From Solea solea (taxonomy: Eukaryota > Chordata > Actinopteri > Pleuronectiformes > Soleidae), in contig NC_081144.1 in the NCBI RefSeq assembly GCF_958295425.1, positions 21,552,853 to 21,616,852 on the forward strand: a stretch of DNA of 64,000 nt, given 5' to 3'. Below, one piece after another: positions 19,919 to 34,900 of this stretch. Numbering within the stretch: the first letter of the stretch is position 1; the number at the start of each line of letters is the position of its first letter. Below the pieces are notes generated by a model. It was not told the DNA's origin, did no database searches, and saw only the letters and a list, made by a program, of their open reading frames with translations. A program made the translations under genes and the position numbers.

Positions 19919-22900
19919 CTGACCAGCGCAGCAACAGCGCAGCAACAACACAACACGTACAGGGACAGAGCAGAGAAGCAGAGAAGATTCAGTTACCACC
20001 TTTGTGACCTGTTGATTTTGGAAGACTGAGCATTGACATGGAGAAAATCCTACTTTCTGAAGTAGTTGTGATTTTCTGAATAGTAGCTTTGACTGATAAA
20101 AGTTAAAGTTGGGGTTTGATTATTAACACTAGTTATAGTCGGGTCCTCCCTTTGGTACTCAGGGTGTAGTTACCCTGTCCTAGTTACATGCATCCACATT
20201 TATTATCAGGATATAATATATAAATAATGTTGCATTACTGCGTTTGTCTTTTCTTTACCTTTGTAAACATTCCCATTATTCTTCCTCTGGTTAAAATCGC
20301 AGCTAATATTTTGAAGAACTTTTTTTTTTTTTTTAATTATGTGTAGGTTTTGTCACAAATCACAGCCTTTAAAACAAAATGTTGACGTTAAATGAGGACA
20401 TTTTCAGGTTGTGCTTGAGATTTCATGTCCATGAGAAAGGGACAAGTGGAGAGATAGAACAAAAAAACATAAAACATAAAGCTGAGACATAATATAAAGT
20501 GAACAGTAAAGGAAGAAAATATTATGTTTACTTTTCACACATTACAAAAACCTGCATTCACTGATTTTCAGCTTCTTTGGAGCAGGAACAAGTTGCATAT
20601 TATAATCTTCCACGATGACAGTACATGACATAATAGACTCCACCCACCTGTGGTTACTGAGACTCGCCATGTCTCGCACCGTCTGAGCCGTCTCTGATGC
20701 AAAGTCCAGCGCTCCGGCCACTGGTTTGGTGACAGTTCCAACCAGACCTTTACCTAAGCCTGAGAAGAAGCCACTGACTCCGCCCTCCGTCTTCACCCCC
20801 TCCACTGTAGACGTGATGATGCTCGTCATTCCACCGATGATACCTGGGAAACAAGAGAGCTTATTTTTTTTAGAGGACACACAAACTTGACAGGTGGACT
20901 GAACTCTGAAATCATCACTGAGGAGATCAGCTTTTCAGAATCAGAGGTGAGATTATACAGCGCGGTGACGAGCGATGAACACAGTGTGAACTGTGGGAGA
21001 TTTGGATTAATATCCTTTGCCCGCTGACACAGCACAGCATGTACTGTATTAATTATTGCTGGAATACAGCAGCGCACGCTAAATCCTACACGCTGAGGAT
21101 TAGTTCATGTACAGAATGTTTACTGTACTTGTGTACTAGCTGTGTGTGTAATGTACTGTACTATGCATTTGCTGCACTTTAATCTGAACGGATTTAATAC
21201 GAGTGATCTGCCTATATACACTATATATATTTGAACAGGGCTTTCAAAACAATCCTTTTTTTGATTTTGCTGATGTGGAACAGTTAATATCAATAATTCA
21301 CATTTTTTAATCACACTCAAAAGTCTGAATTAACAACTACATTCCGACCAGCGTATTTCAAAGTCCTTTTTTTAGGAGGAATCCAGTGTATAAGTGTGTG
21401 TTGTGATGTTATTAGGCTGCTCCAGGTACAAATCTTCACAGTTTAATGTATTAGGTATTGAAATGATACAAACAGCAGCTACTGCATTCAAATGTTGCCA
21501 CTGGTTTGCTTCGTCCACTCTTGCTTTACTGGCACATGCTTCGATCCCCCTCTTAACTGTCGAATAAGTGCGAGGTTCATTGTTCCAGGCTCCTCCCTTT
21601 CACTACATTGCTCCCCACTCTCCCTCACTCAGCTCTCAGCCCACTTGTTGTCATTTTTCAAATTTAGACACTGGGTTGAGTTAGCGTCAGAAGAAGGGGT
21701 TTAGTTTTGAGAACTTGAATTATAGATTTATTTCAAATCAAAAGGAGGGAAGCAAAGCTGAGGTAACACAATGTCTGACTTCAGCCCTGATATAAATATA
21801 GATGGAAAAGGTGGTGAGACAGTTAATATGTGTATCGTTATGTGCATGAACATAGTGTAGCACGGGGTAAAACTCTTTGTTTCTATCTTTCAGAAACCCA
21901 CTAGAGTCCCGAGTCTGGGGAGGAGGGGGCGAAACTGAATGTATCCGTTTTGAACACTAATGGCTTTGGTTTTATGTATTCTAAGATATTTGTCCAACCT
22001 TATCTGATGCTGCACAGGAGCGGCAGCAACATACAGGAAATTAGCTAAAAGTCAGCATCACTGATAGCAACTGAAAACTGCAATGAGTCAAAGCTGTACC
22101 ATGAGCTAGTCCATGGATTCCTGCTACAAGGTGCTCTCCACTGGTGGCTCCGTGGTATCGGATGTACTCTCGCTCACTCTGGTGCCGGTTGTCCATGGTC
22201 TTCCCCAGCCCGTCTGATAAAGTCCCTGCAAACTGACGCACGACAACACCATGTTTGCACTCAGTGGCTTCACACATCATTAGATAATTAGGCTCTTATT
22301 TTGAAACACCAGCTGAATATGGTGACCAAAACAGTTATTGCACAAGTCCGAGGAGAAGTCGCTGTACCTTGGCAGCTGAGTTGGACACGCCATGCGTCAC
22401 ATTGCGTATGAGACCGCCCACGTTGCCGTACTTGATGAGCTCGGAGACGCCTTCGGTCACATCATTGAGGAGACCCATGGGATTTCCCAAGAAGTCCACA
22501 GAACCCAGGATCTGAGCTGCCTGGCTCATCAGCTCCTTCAGACGGGGAAACACCGGACAGTAGGTTTTATTATAATGTAACCAGCACAGAGAGAGAGAGA
22601 GAACACTGACAGTCTACACTTGACCACACATGTTCAGAGATATGTTCAGCAGGTAAATATGGATTTATTAAAAGGACACATATACCTACATACAGTTTAT
22701 TGTTTACTGTTTATCTTTTTTAATCATACTTTCTTTTTTGTAAGAACTGTGACATCTAACTATATCACAAACTTCCCTTTCCTTCAGAACGAGCTGCCTA
22801 GTAGCAAGAAAAGGTGGTGAACATATTCTTAAAACAGCATATAATAGACCTTATTAAGTGATTTTGTTAAGTGGCTAAAATGAGTTTTTCCCACTCATGT

Positions 22901-25900
22901 GTCATTACCTCATACAATTGCACTAAATATAATTAATGACTTTCTTAAAGGTCCAGTGTGTAAAATATTGAGGAAAATGACTTTCATTTGTCAGAAACTG
23001 AATATAATATAACTGTACTTTTCTTTGATGATTTTATCAAGTTTTGTAGCAGAACAGACATTAATGAAGTGGGATTTTCTTAACCTGGACCAAACATGTA
23101 GTTTTACTGGAAATGGGAACTGAGTTTAGAGAGTGTGTGTCGTTCTTACCTCTCTGAAGTGCTTGAGGATGTCGTTGATGATGATCTCCTGGGTCTCGTA
23201 GGGATGCACTCTGGTGAACGGGTACATGTTGATGATGGCGTCTTCAAAGCGAACCAGTGGGAAACCCAGGGTGCCTTTCAGAGCCTAGAGCAAACAATGT
23301 CGAGCAAACATCAGGAAACGTGTGAATTAAAGAACAAGAATTAAGAGACTCAAATTTTTGTGGTGACAGGAGGCTGTGGCACAACTTTCTTTAATCCACA
23401 GGTAAGTCGTAGGTGACACTTGCACATAATGATGTGAACTGAACCCAAATGTAGTACATTTTCTTTTTCTTAGGTTTATTTGTGTTTTTATTTTCCGCCC
23501 TCTATTTGAGTGTATTAGGAGAGATGGGCAGATTTAAAGCTGGACACATCCTGCAGTGCCCCCCTTGGTGTTTAGAGGGAATTGAATACACAGTATGTTA
23601 TTTTTCTTAGTTAGTTTAAGAGGTAACAGAGAGCACATGATGCTGCAACACCTGCTACAAAGATATGCCTTGTGCTTATCACATATTAACGTCACATATT
23701 AACTGTCCAACTGTGTCCATCAAAAGTTTATGACCACACCAGGCAAAGTTACAGTATAAACTATATAAATATCTGTACGTTCAACTCATTCCACAGCTTC
23801 AAACTAAAGGAAGAAAAGTAGTTTCAAAGACTGAGAACGGTCATGTGGCGGTACCTTGAGATCGGGAGGCAGTTTGTGAGAGGTGAAGACGCTCAGTTTG
23901 ACCTGAGGCAGACTGATCTTCAGGTTCTCAAAGTAGTAACGTTTGGGAGTTCCTGCATCTTCACTGGGCTTCTCATGGATGTCGTCTAACTTCTCCAGCT
24001 CTGCATTCAAAAAAATAAAATGATCATTGACGTTACAATACTAGTGTATTCAGTCAGAGCGTCGTCACTCGGATATGAAGAGTAAAGACGCACCCGCTTG
24101 TGTCTGTCCACATCCAAAGAAGCTGAGCAGTTTGAGCAGCAGTTTTTCCTCAATGATTACGGTGAAGCGCCGGGCGGTCACCATCAGGTGCTGTTAACAC
24201 ATCAGAGATCATTGGTCACGTGATTCATGTACCGCTCAGAATGAAAAATAAAGACATCTGTGATTGGTGTAAGGCTCTGTCGTTGAACACAGCAGCGATT
24301 CAGGGCGTGTGACTCTCTCACCTTGAAGAGATCAGTGAGCATGAGGTTGCTGGGAACCTTGACAGAGTTAATCTGCAGTGCTGGGCCAATGTCATTGACA
24401 CTGTTTTCGCCAGAGCTGGGAGTGACACACAACATGACGGGCTGGGTGGTACCAAGCAGCTGGTTGTCCACCTGAAACCAGAGCACAACAGACCAACGAT
24501 TGGTTAGGTTCCTAAGTGACGAATACAGCAACAATAAAAACAATGAAACATTAGGCAACTGTTAGAGGCGAGATTCGAGGATGGGAGAGAGTCAGAATAA
24601 TGTATGGCTAACTGGAGAGAGTTACAGAGATGAGGAGCTATACGGCTAAAAGCTCTGTGGGTAGCATGAGAAGGACGGAGGAGGAAGATTGTAGAGTAAG
24701 AGTAGTTGTGAAGATAAGAATTAGGCTGGGGAGGAATGGAAGAGCTTTGAATGTAAGGAGGACATTTAGTATTTGTATGAACAGCAATATGCACTTGTCA
24801 GTGACATTTACAAAAGGGATGATGTTTCTTTACATGCCATACATGATGAATTGCTCTTTTAGGGAGTGCAGTTATGAACATTACTGTGCAAAAGTCATAA
24901 CAAAAACACAGCTGATTGCTGTGACCTTTGCACAGTACTGTAAAAAATGAACATTGAACATTTCCTTAGCTGTAGTGAGCTCACCTGGATGTTTTGAATG
25001 CTGAGCTCCAGCACCTCATTGGCAGCAGTGCGTGTGAAGTGGACGTCGATACCAGACAGTGTGGTGAAAACCAGCTCCTCGGGAACCTTGCTGACCAGAG
25101 ATACACCCAGACCTTCTTCCAAGTTCACCAACACCTGCAAATGAAGACAAAGGGAAATAATTGTAGACATGTCCTGTACACACTACATGAGCCTGAGCCC
25201 CTACTTTTTTAATATTGGAGCAGTTAATAGTTTAAAATGTATGAAAATAAACTTGTTATTCAACCGTTTTGTCAAATAATTTGGTAAAATTATGTCCATA
25301 CAGTCACAAATATTGTAAGTCACAGCATGTTGCTGCATAATTGTTTGAAATATCTGAACACAATATGAAACTATTGACTCTGAATGTCAGACACAGACTT
25401 TTTATGAAAGTCACAGGTTGTAATTACCTCCAGTTCCTGCTCAGGCTCTTTTTTCTCCACATCCTCTTTGCTCCGGTCCTGTTCTGTGCTGGACGAGCTG
25501 CGGATCACTCTCCTCTGGGTGCAGTCACTGATCTACAAACAAGGACAAGTAGAAAACGTGAGGTTGACTATCATCGTGATTGAGATGTATATAGTATCCT
25601 AGCTTTTAACAGATGTTACTATTACAAGAGGCTCTGTTATCGGACTTCCAGTGCATGATATTAGGAAAAAGTAATCAAACTGTATGTCCAATGGAAGTAC
25701 ATGGGTCTGTATTATAAAGCAGGATTTGCAGGTTTTGATCTTGTGAAGCTGGTTCACCTCTAATAGAGGTTAATCACCTTGGCAACATGCTGAACTTTTA
25801 ACACTAACCCCCAAGGACAAACATTACAAAAACAATTGAAAAGTTAGCCCAAGTCCACGTGAACCTTTGTCCCAAATGTTTTTTAATTTTGGCATTCCTG

Positions 25901-28900
25901 GGATTTAGTGTCTACAGGAATGGGATGGAAGTCATGTATAGACAGAAATGTGCTGCCATCATGAAGGCATAAATATACAATTTATACTTTTCCTTTTGGG
26001 CTTTAATGGTCTTATTCTCACCTGCAGGACACGGGTGGGTCCGTCTGGCAGCACCTGAACTGACAGCACCCCAGAACCAGGTCTCATCTTCTGGTTGATG
26101 AACTGCTGCTCGGGACCAGGATCCATGAGCCCAGAATCTGGTCCCAGCACCACCTGTGCTCCATCATATAGGCCTGCAACACCACCCTTTACCTGAAAGG
26201 TATAAGACACAGTACGTAAGAGAAACTAAAGAAAACTGCGGTGGAGAAAATCAAAGGCCCATACACCAACTAAAGTAGAGTTGTTTAAATGCTGTTTGTG
26301 CTGTGTTTTGGTGGCTTGCATCAAAACCCTGGCTGTTCTACACTTACTGTATTTAAGATCTAGTTAATATAGACTAATTTAAGAAAACAGGAGCCAAGGC
26401 AGATTTCTACAAACGTGTTTTAACATTGTTATCGTGGATAATTAAATGTCGAGTAGAGGAATAAAGTGGCAAGTTTAGGCAATAATTGATATGATTACAT
26501 TTTAATCAACAATAAAATGTATAAAAACACAAAGGATTTGCAATGCTTTCTGAAGAGATTGTATACTGTAGGGAGGCGTTTTTACCTGTACGACCAGCCG
26601 TGGGAGGCCACAGGTCAACATGCTGGAGCAGAAGTACCAAGTCTGGGTGGTGCTGCGGCGGGAGTCAGGCCTCCTCAGCATTAAAGGCTCAAAACTGGGA
26701 GAGACAGATGCTTCATTTTTACATTTGCTTTCCAAATTGGGTTCCGTCATGTAGTACAGCAGATTAAAAACTAATCAATCGCACACTACATCACCATCCC
26801 TCCATCACCTCTGTGATGGGATCTAATAAGGAAGAAGGCACAAATAGAACACTATAACTATTCTAAACTATTCACTACTAAGTCAACATAACAGAAAAGC
26901 TTTTCCCACAGCCTCTCTGGACAATCTCTAAAGAATATTTGGACTTCAGTGCATGTCTGAAGGCAGCTTAGCTTAACAAGTTTTATGCAATTTGCAGCAT
27001 AGATTTGTGAAAATCTCTTTCAGAGCCAAGGAAAATTGGTATGGATACTGAAACACCTCTAAATTAATCTGTAACAAATTTGTGGACCTTGTGGATCGGA
27101 ATCAGTTCAGGAAATCAGCAGCGATACCAGCCCTGGATACAATACTGTTGCACACAGTACAAACCTGTTGTCACTGACAGCTGCGAGTCCGGCGATGTCG
27201 AGCACCAAAGAGGAGTCCAGTGGTCGAGGCTGGGCGGGTTTGCTCTGCGGTGGAGATGAGCCTTCGTGGCACAGCATACCAGACCCAGTCATCCTCCACA
27301 ACTGGGAGCGCTTCCCTGGCTCCTAAACAGAAGTCAACATACTTGTTACTATATCTTCATTGTTAGACTTTTTTTTATTTCATTCATTATTGTTTTCAAC
27401 ATTATTTTTTTTCAAATTATTTTATATTTTATTCGACCAAAAATGAAGCCCAAGATATTGAGGACATAGTTATGTCTTATTTTGCCTGATCAATGGCCAG
27501 ATATGTCTTTATAACTACTATGCAATCATATAAATCAGACATTGTAAGTGAGTGAGTGTGGATTGGGAAACTTGAAGTACAGTCCTACTTTTTACCTTCT
27601 AAACATGCATTCAATCGTATTTCAACGCTTTTCAAACAACATTTATCACTCCAGAGGCAATTGTTTGACACCTTTAATAGATAAAACGTTACCTTCTTTT
27701 TCAGGATGACCCTCAGTGTATTTGTGTCCACATCAAGTACGAGTTCAGCACGGCTCACCGGGCGCTTATTCCCAACAGGTCTTTTCTCAGTATTCCTGCA
27801 AAAAATAGAATAACAATGTTTACCCTCATGAAAGGAATGTTCTTATGAGACAAAATATTATATAACATAAAATGGGAAAGTCCTGACATACTGTGTGAAA
27901 GTGTGTGTGGCGGCGATGTAGATGAAGTTCTCATAGTAGAGTTTGTTGTATTCTCTGAAGTAGTTCATGTCGGCTGTGACATCTGAGGATCCGGCTCCCT
28001 TCACAGTCAGAGTGAGGTAGGGAGGCAGTGTGGGCTCATCACAGGCGTAGTCCAGCTCTGAGCCGGCCTTCACTTCAGTGCGCAGTCGCATATCAGCCAC
28101 ACCGTGCTGCCAGAACTGGATCGGCACCTGGAGGGTCCAAACATATGTGTCTATACATTGACTGATATGCAAATAAATACCCACGGTTGCTTCACACAGT
28201 AATTTGACAGATGTGTGCAGGTGTAACAGTAGACTGTTGAACATAAGCGGTCGGTATCACTTCATTCTGATCGTCCATTGCTGACTCGCCACTAGTAAAC
28301 AGGTTTCTCAGTATCATGTCAATAACAGATATTATGTCAATCATGTCAGTTAACACTTATTGTTGTACTGTTCTCAACTGTTTTTACTTTAATTACATGC
28401 TCCTGACACATGTTTACTGATGCAAGTGTAGTTTCCCTGGTAATAGTAGTTGTTATGGTAACTACAGGATAGTTGCCTGACAACAGATACGCAACTAATT
28501 GTCAACAAATCTATAATTTGATTTTAACAATGATAATCAACAAAGAATTTGTCATAATTGTGATCATATGTTGATATGATCCCGTTAGTAAATCAACTAA
28601 TAAGACGCAGACACATTCTACAGAGAAGTAGTTAAATGGTGGTTAATAAGCACAGGAATCACAACTTATATTCAACTGGCAATGACTTAATTAGATGCCA
28701 CTTAACAGTTGAATAAGTGTCAACTGATTATGTTGTTATACTTATACTGAATACATGTTGATTAATAATAGAGAGTCAACAATGGACTATCAAAATAAAG
28801 TGTTACCAAGCTGTCTGGTTTAATCCTTCACAACTAATAACAAACTCATTACTGCTTCTGTGACACCTACTTTCCTGTGTGCATCAGAGTGAAAGATAAA

Positions 28901-31900
28901 GAATGTCTTTGATAAGGTGCCATCTGAAAGTGAAGATCACTTTCACGCTACATCAGAAGTGCATACTGTATGTCCCAGACTATCATGAGCGGAATCAGGA
29001 AGTCCAAAATGACTCAGATTTTCCATTGTGGCTCACCTCAGAGACATTGTCGATGCGAAAGGGTGGAGGCAGCTGGTCAGTGTCAGTAAAGGAGACCTGA
29101 TAGGTGGCTCCCTTCAGGGTGATCTCTGCCCGCAGGAAGAAACACTTCCCAAGTGTGTCCCTGTTCAAAACCAAGAGAGTCAACCTTCTGTGTATTTAAA
29201 TACCTCAAATACTTGACTCATAGGGAAAAATGCCCTATTAGGTGTCAATAGCACAACATAGAGGACACATTCATGATTTACTGTAAATAATATTTCTAGC
29301 CTGAAGCACCAAAACAAAAACAAAAGGTGAACAATACATAATAGACAGTGATAAACTGGTGAAATGATCTATTTGCTATGTGTTAACTATATCAGAATAA
29401 AAACAGACAAGTATAAATATACAGTATTTTCTCCTAATGAAAGAGATTAGGGATGAGCCGATATGATACTTCGTATCAGTCTGACACTGGTCTCAAAATC
29501 GGGGTGCACCTTGGACATATCGCCAGTCCATCATAGGGTCACACAGAGACAAACAACCATCCACATTGACTCCACATCGACTATCAGCCCAAACTTAAGT
29601 GTAATCGTTGTACAGTAGCTCACCTCATGTTGACATGGAAGGACTTTGGTTTGTTGACCTCAAAGCCTCCGGACCATGTACAGTTGGGGGTATCCATGCG
29701 GCGCACACACAAAAGCTGGTCGTAGTCATTGCGCGGCCAATGGAAGACAACGCTGGATCCTGGCAGGGTGGATATGTAACCCTCGGGGTTGACCGTACCC
29801 TTGGACAGATGAATAACTTCATCACTGATTTATTCAACAACACGCAACAACTGAGCTCCACAGTGCACGTAAAACCCTCACCTTTCCTTTCGCAAACTCT
29901 TTCTGAGCAAAGGCCAGTTTGTGCGTAGAGCGGTTGTCCAGCAGGTAGCGTGGGGCAAAGGTCACTATGTGAGTGTCCCTGTAGCGTCCTTTCCCTTTAC
30001 GCACACTGATTCCTGCATTGATCGGACACAATTAGATTTATTTGAGTTTAAACCCTGCTGTCTGAGGATGGAGATTAGAGCTGATGCTGCATCCATTAAT
30101 CAGATATTAATGGACAGACAGTCTTTGAGTTCATGCTGTGTCCTTTGTACTGATTGTGATTCTGCAAACTTGCCTATGTTGTAGATGAGTCCAGGCCTGT
30201 TACCATGCTGTATGACCTTCACTGCCCTGACTCCACTCCCTCCATCCAGGGAGAAGCCCTGACACCAGCCGGGAACTCCTTCTGTATGGATTCCTTTCCC
30301 GATCCTCATGGTACACCTGGATCAAAAGGAAAGGAAAAATGAATAAAGATGACTTGCCAGGGATGTCCCGTAAATTGTGTCGCCTGTAAAAGTTAAATCT
30401 GATCTCATACTTACATAGCAGGCTGCTCCTTGTCTGTGTAGCAGAAGAGTAATGGGCTGAGGCTTCGGGCCAATTCATGCTCCTCAAACTGACCTGCAGC
30501 GTCAGCTTTGCCGTTGTCCTGCCGGAATATTAATGGCAGACCTGTAGGAGACAAACAGCTTTAGGAATGATAACAGAGTACATGAGTACAGCACTTTAAA
30601 GATTCAAATCATACAAATCTAGTATTCACATTTTGTCCTGTCCTGAATTTGTCAGATGTGATTACTAAAACCTCATCAAAGGTGGTTTAAGGATGCATGT
30701 GGACAGATTCCTGAGCCTCCATGAACATAATATATCCTTAGGATGCATTAGAACCTATACCAATGATGAGCTTACACTAAGTTATATAATGTTACAAAAG
30801 CGTAATTAGCGCTTTGGTTCACTTTGGACTCTTTGGGGACACATCTGTACAGTCACATTAGTTGAAAACATAGTTTTATTCTCATGAAAAGACATGACAT
30901 TAGTGTATATTTGAATACAAGGCGTGGGGAACCAGATCTAATCACATGTGGTTACAGGTGGTTTAATGCCAGGTGTAAACAGCTGTACTTAAGAGCTGTC
31001 CACATGCCATCAGACCTCCCCGGACCGATGTTAATACCAGGTTTTAACAGGGCCATTAGCTCTAAAGATAAAGACAGCATTACCAGTCTTGTTGATGAGC
31101 CAATAGGGGGCAGAGATAAGGATCTTCAGCGCCCCCTGTGCTCGCAGAATGATGCGAATGGTGAGGCACATCAGGCGTCTGTTGGTGTCATACAGCCGCA
31201 TGCGAACAACATAGTTCTGAGTCCCGGGAGGAATCAGCAGCTCTTTGCACACAGGGAAGTTCTCCAGCAGGACTCCTGAGGGACACACCATTAACACCAA
31301 GGGTGAGAATAACACAAGATGTTCAGAAGATGAAGTCCAGCTAGAGAGTCACCTAGCCTCCTGACCTAGCTCCATGTTCTGTGAGGTGTCAGCTGCATGA
31401 AGTACAGCCTCTTTTCCTGGCTTCAGCGATCCTTTAATGGGTGTCCCCTTAATGTAGAAGTTGAGGTCACACGGCAGCAGGTTGGCCAGCATCATGGTGG
31501 GCAGCAGGTAGATGGTGTGTCCTGGTTGTCGATAGATCTGCTTTGTACTGCCAGAGACCGTCTTGGCAGGCTGCTGCTCAGGGTAGTTCTCCTTTTTGAT
31601 GACCACACAAAACCTGTAAGACACAGAATATACAGAATGAAAGAAGTGGTGCCACCGGACAGGAAGACAACAACCACAAACATTTCTCAGAGCTTGTTTT
31701 TACCTGAAGTTATGCTTGAGGTTGTCACTGAAGTCTGCCGATTGACACTCCCTCTTACTGCTGCTGATTTCTCCGTGCCGCTCCACACTGGTCCAGTGGA
31801 TGGGAACCTTGCAGAAGAAGAGGCCCAGACCTTTGGGCCGTGCCTGCAGCCGCCAGGATGTCAGGTGGAGGGGGACTGCCAAGGCCTGAGCAGGCAGGAT

Positions 31901-34900
31901 GGGCGGCAACACCACTGGTTCTACATACACAGGGACACTGGCTTCATTAAAATGAAACAATATGAATGTTCATTCAATCATTTACAGCACATTTTTATAT
32001 AATTAAACAACATTTGTTATACACGTAATATAACTAAATTGCATTAAAAATGTAGGGCAGTCAAATTATTTATCTATTCCTCAAAGTTCAATCACATTTT
32101 TATGACACGTTTAAAATGGAACCTACATTTTTGTTGATGCACTGTTCTGACTTTGGGATAACATTGCAGATTAATCATGATGTAAACAAAATTGGAGCAG
32201 TATCTTACTGTCGGGAGCAGAGGGACTGTCCAGTCGGACCTCCATTGGAACATCCAGGCGATTCTTCACCATGAGGGCAGAGCGTACAGTGATGACCTTC
32301 CGGGCACTGCCCTCCATTGTGATGGAGAACACGACTCTGACTGGAGGCAGAGCTGAAAACTGAGAAGTGATTCGCACGTAAACACAAAACAGCAAGTTAC
32401 CAATGTATATAGTAAACCTATATACTGCTAATTGATCCAAAAACAAGACTCGCCATACTTACATAAACATGTGGGTGGATGATGTTGGTTCTGCTAAGAG
32501 GACTGCCAACCTGTTGAAAAGTGAAGGAAAAGATCACATGCTTGACAAAGTCAAAGTCTGAGCTACTTCAAATGAACAATTCATTTCAACTCAACGTGAA
32601 TCTTGGTTTGGAGTTTTCAAACTTACAGTGTTGGAAGAGTTGTTTCTATCTGGAGCTGCATAGCGGAAAAAAACGCCCACTTTGTCCACAGATACTGGCT
32701 TGACTTGTTCCCATCCACACACTCGAACCAGCAGCTGGTGAAGCTTCAGCTCGTGGGTGTGTCTGAAGCGCAGTGACAGCAAGAGATCAGTCATACATTA
32801 GTACGACATGACTGACAAGACTGTATATTAAAATATCGCCCACCACTTACACTATACTTAACAGTAATTTAACAGTAAACAGTCCAAACACTGGATTGAC
32901 TTTGAAATCAAGAGCTGTACCGGTGGCGAAGTTTCTCTCTGGCTTCAAACTCAAAGGGAATCTCCTCTCCAGGCTGCACCTCCCTCCACTGACTCACATT
33001 GTGAGTGTCATCAGTTCCTGGACCGTGGACCTCTGAGATGGAGTCTGCACTACTGCTGTGTGACAACGCCACTCTGTGGAGAACAAGTGATTATCTTGAC
33101 ACAGGGGTCAGCAAGAAATCATCATATTTTCATCGGTCAGTTGCTGACCACTGCCTTAAAACTGAAGGCATTCAAGTAAGATCTGATTTTACACTGAGAG
33201 AGAGAAAAAAAAATCAGCGCACTATGGATGCAGCTGCAGCACAAACTAAGTAGCAGTATTAAGAAAAGGAAATGATGTGTTTAACAGTTACAAATGAATC
33301 AACGCATTGGCCCCGTGAATTTGAAAGTACTTCAGTTCATTGTGAAGCTGTCAGAGTAACTGTCAGAGTACATCAGCTGAGGAGGTGTTAACAGACGTAA
33401 GCCTGTGGCCACATGCGTCGACCCAGTCGACCTCCCAGTGTGGTTTTTGTTGCCAGATCTGAAGATGAGCTCAGGACGCACTTGAGTGCATTCACACCTG
33501 ACTCTGGATCTGAATAATTGTGAGGAATGTGATGTACAGTTTTAAGCCTCATCTGGAAAAATCTGAAAATCATAGAGGCTTCAACTGGCCCAAAAGAAAA
33601 GCTTCTTTCCTTACCTATCCAGGTTACAAAAACACTGGAGAGATAGTCTGTATCTGTATTATACCTCATTAATAATGTGGTGTATTATACCTCTTAATCA
33701 CTTACTTTTACTTATTTATAACTGCTATGTTAATACCAGACTGAATAGATTGCTTGAGAGCCTAGGTGTCTGTTCATATCTCCAAAAATACACTGTACCG
33801 CCACATTACAGTGCATTACGTGGTTACAGTTACCTTGTGGGGGTTGTAGTCAGAGTAGCAAACCACATGGTACATCCTGTGTGGTTGCGCAGAGCATACG
33901 GGACGAACGGCTGCCTCCGCTTGGACAGCTTCACATCTGCTGCAGACAGAAATGAAAACCAGATCAGAAACATGACACAAAGCTAACATGCACAGCTATT
34001 AATCTCAGCATGGGCTCTGAGATTAGAAACAGAAAAGTGAACGAAAAAAGGCTATGCAATAAAATATGAAAAGATTTTTTCTTTTTAAAGATGAGCGGTT
34101 TGCCTGACCCACACTCCAGAAAAAAGTCCTCATAGCTGCCATATGACTGGCGGAACACATAATGTATGAATATCAATGTTCCTAATAAAGTGATCACTCG
34201 GGTAGTGCACAGTAAACAGATGGACATATATTGCAGCATGAACTATGAATTACAAGCACCCAAACGTGACTTTGTTCACAAAAAGTGAAATGAACCACAC
34301 AATGAGCACACATTTTTGTATATACACTATTGTAGAACTGTATCCTGTAACTGTTTTCACAAAACACCACAGAAATAAAATGATCTTTTCATATCAGCAA
34401 AAATGAATAAGCAAAAGTCAAATTATAAACAAAAGTGCAGAATGGTATAAATAAACAAACATGTCCACCATTTCCTACTCTAGGCCAGTGTTTCAAAAAC
34501 GTTCTACTATATGGGGATCCACTTTTTTAAAGATGGCCAACTATGATGACACAAATCACTGTTCTGGAGCTTTTCATCATCGGGTGAGACGACCAGGGAT
34601 GGAGTTTCTGGAGTCAGTGATGAGTTCAGTTGAAATTAGTTATTGAATACAGCTCAGATCCGAGGAGAACTGAGACAATGCCTAACATGAACAACGAGAT
34701 GTTAACAGTGAATCTCAGAGTTAAGGTATATCTTTGGTTTGGAGGAGAGGAGGAGGAGAGGTGTCAGGTTAAGAAGCCTGGCGCCTTCCACTGCTCATAC
34801 TTCAAGTCGACCTTGGGGGAGACTGTATAGTAGTGTAATCGGTCCTTTGCCTCAGTGAAGTGAGGTTCAACAAAGATTTAATGAGGAACAGTGGGTTACA

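Noticed and set aside
31397..32002. 201-codon plus-strand ORF
   Set aside because: It runs antisense over vps13d exons 45 and 46 and their intron; open frames opposite long exons are common and no family match is seen.
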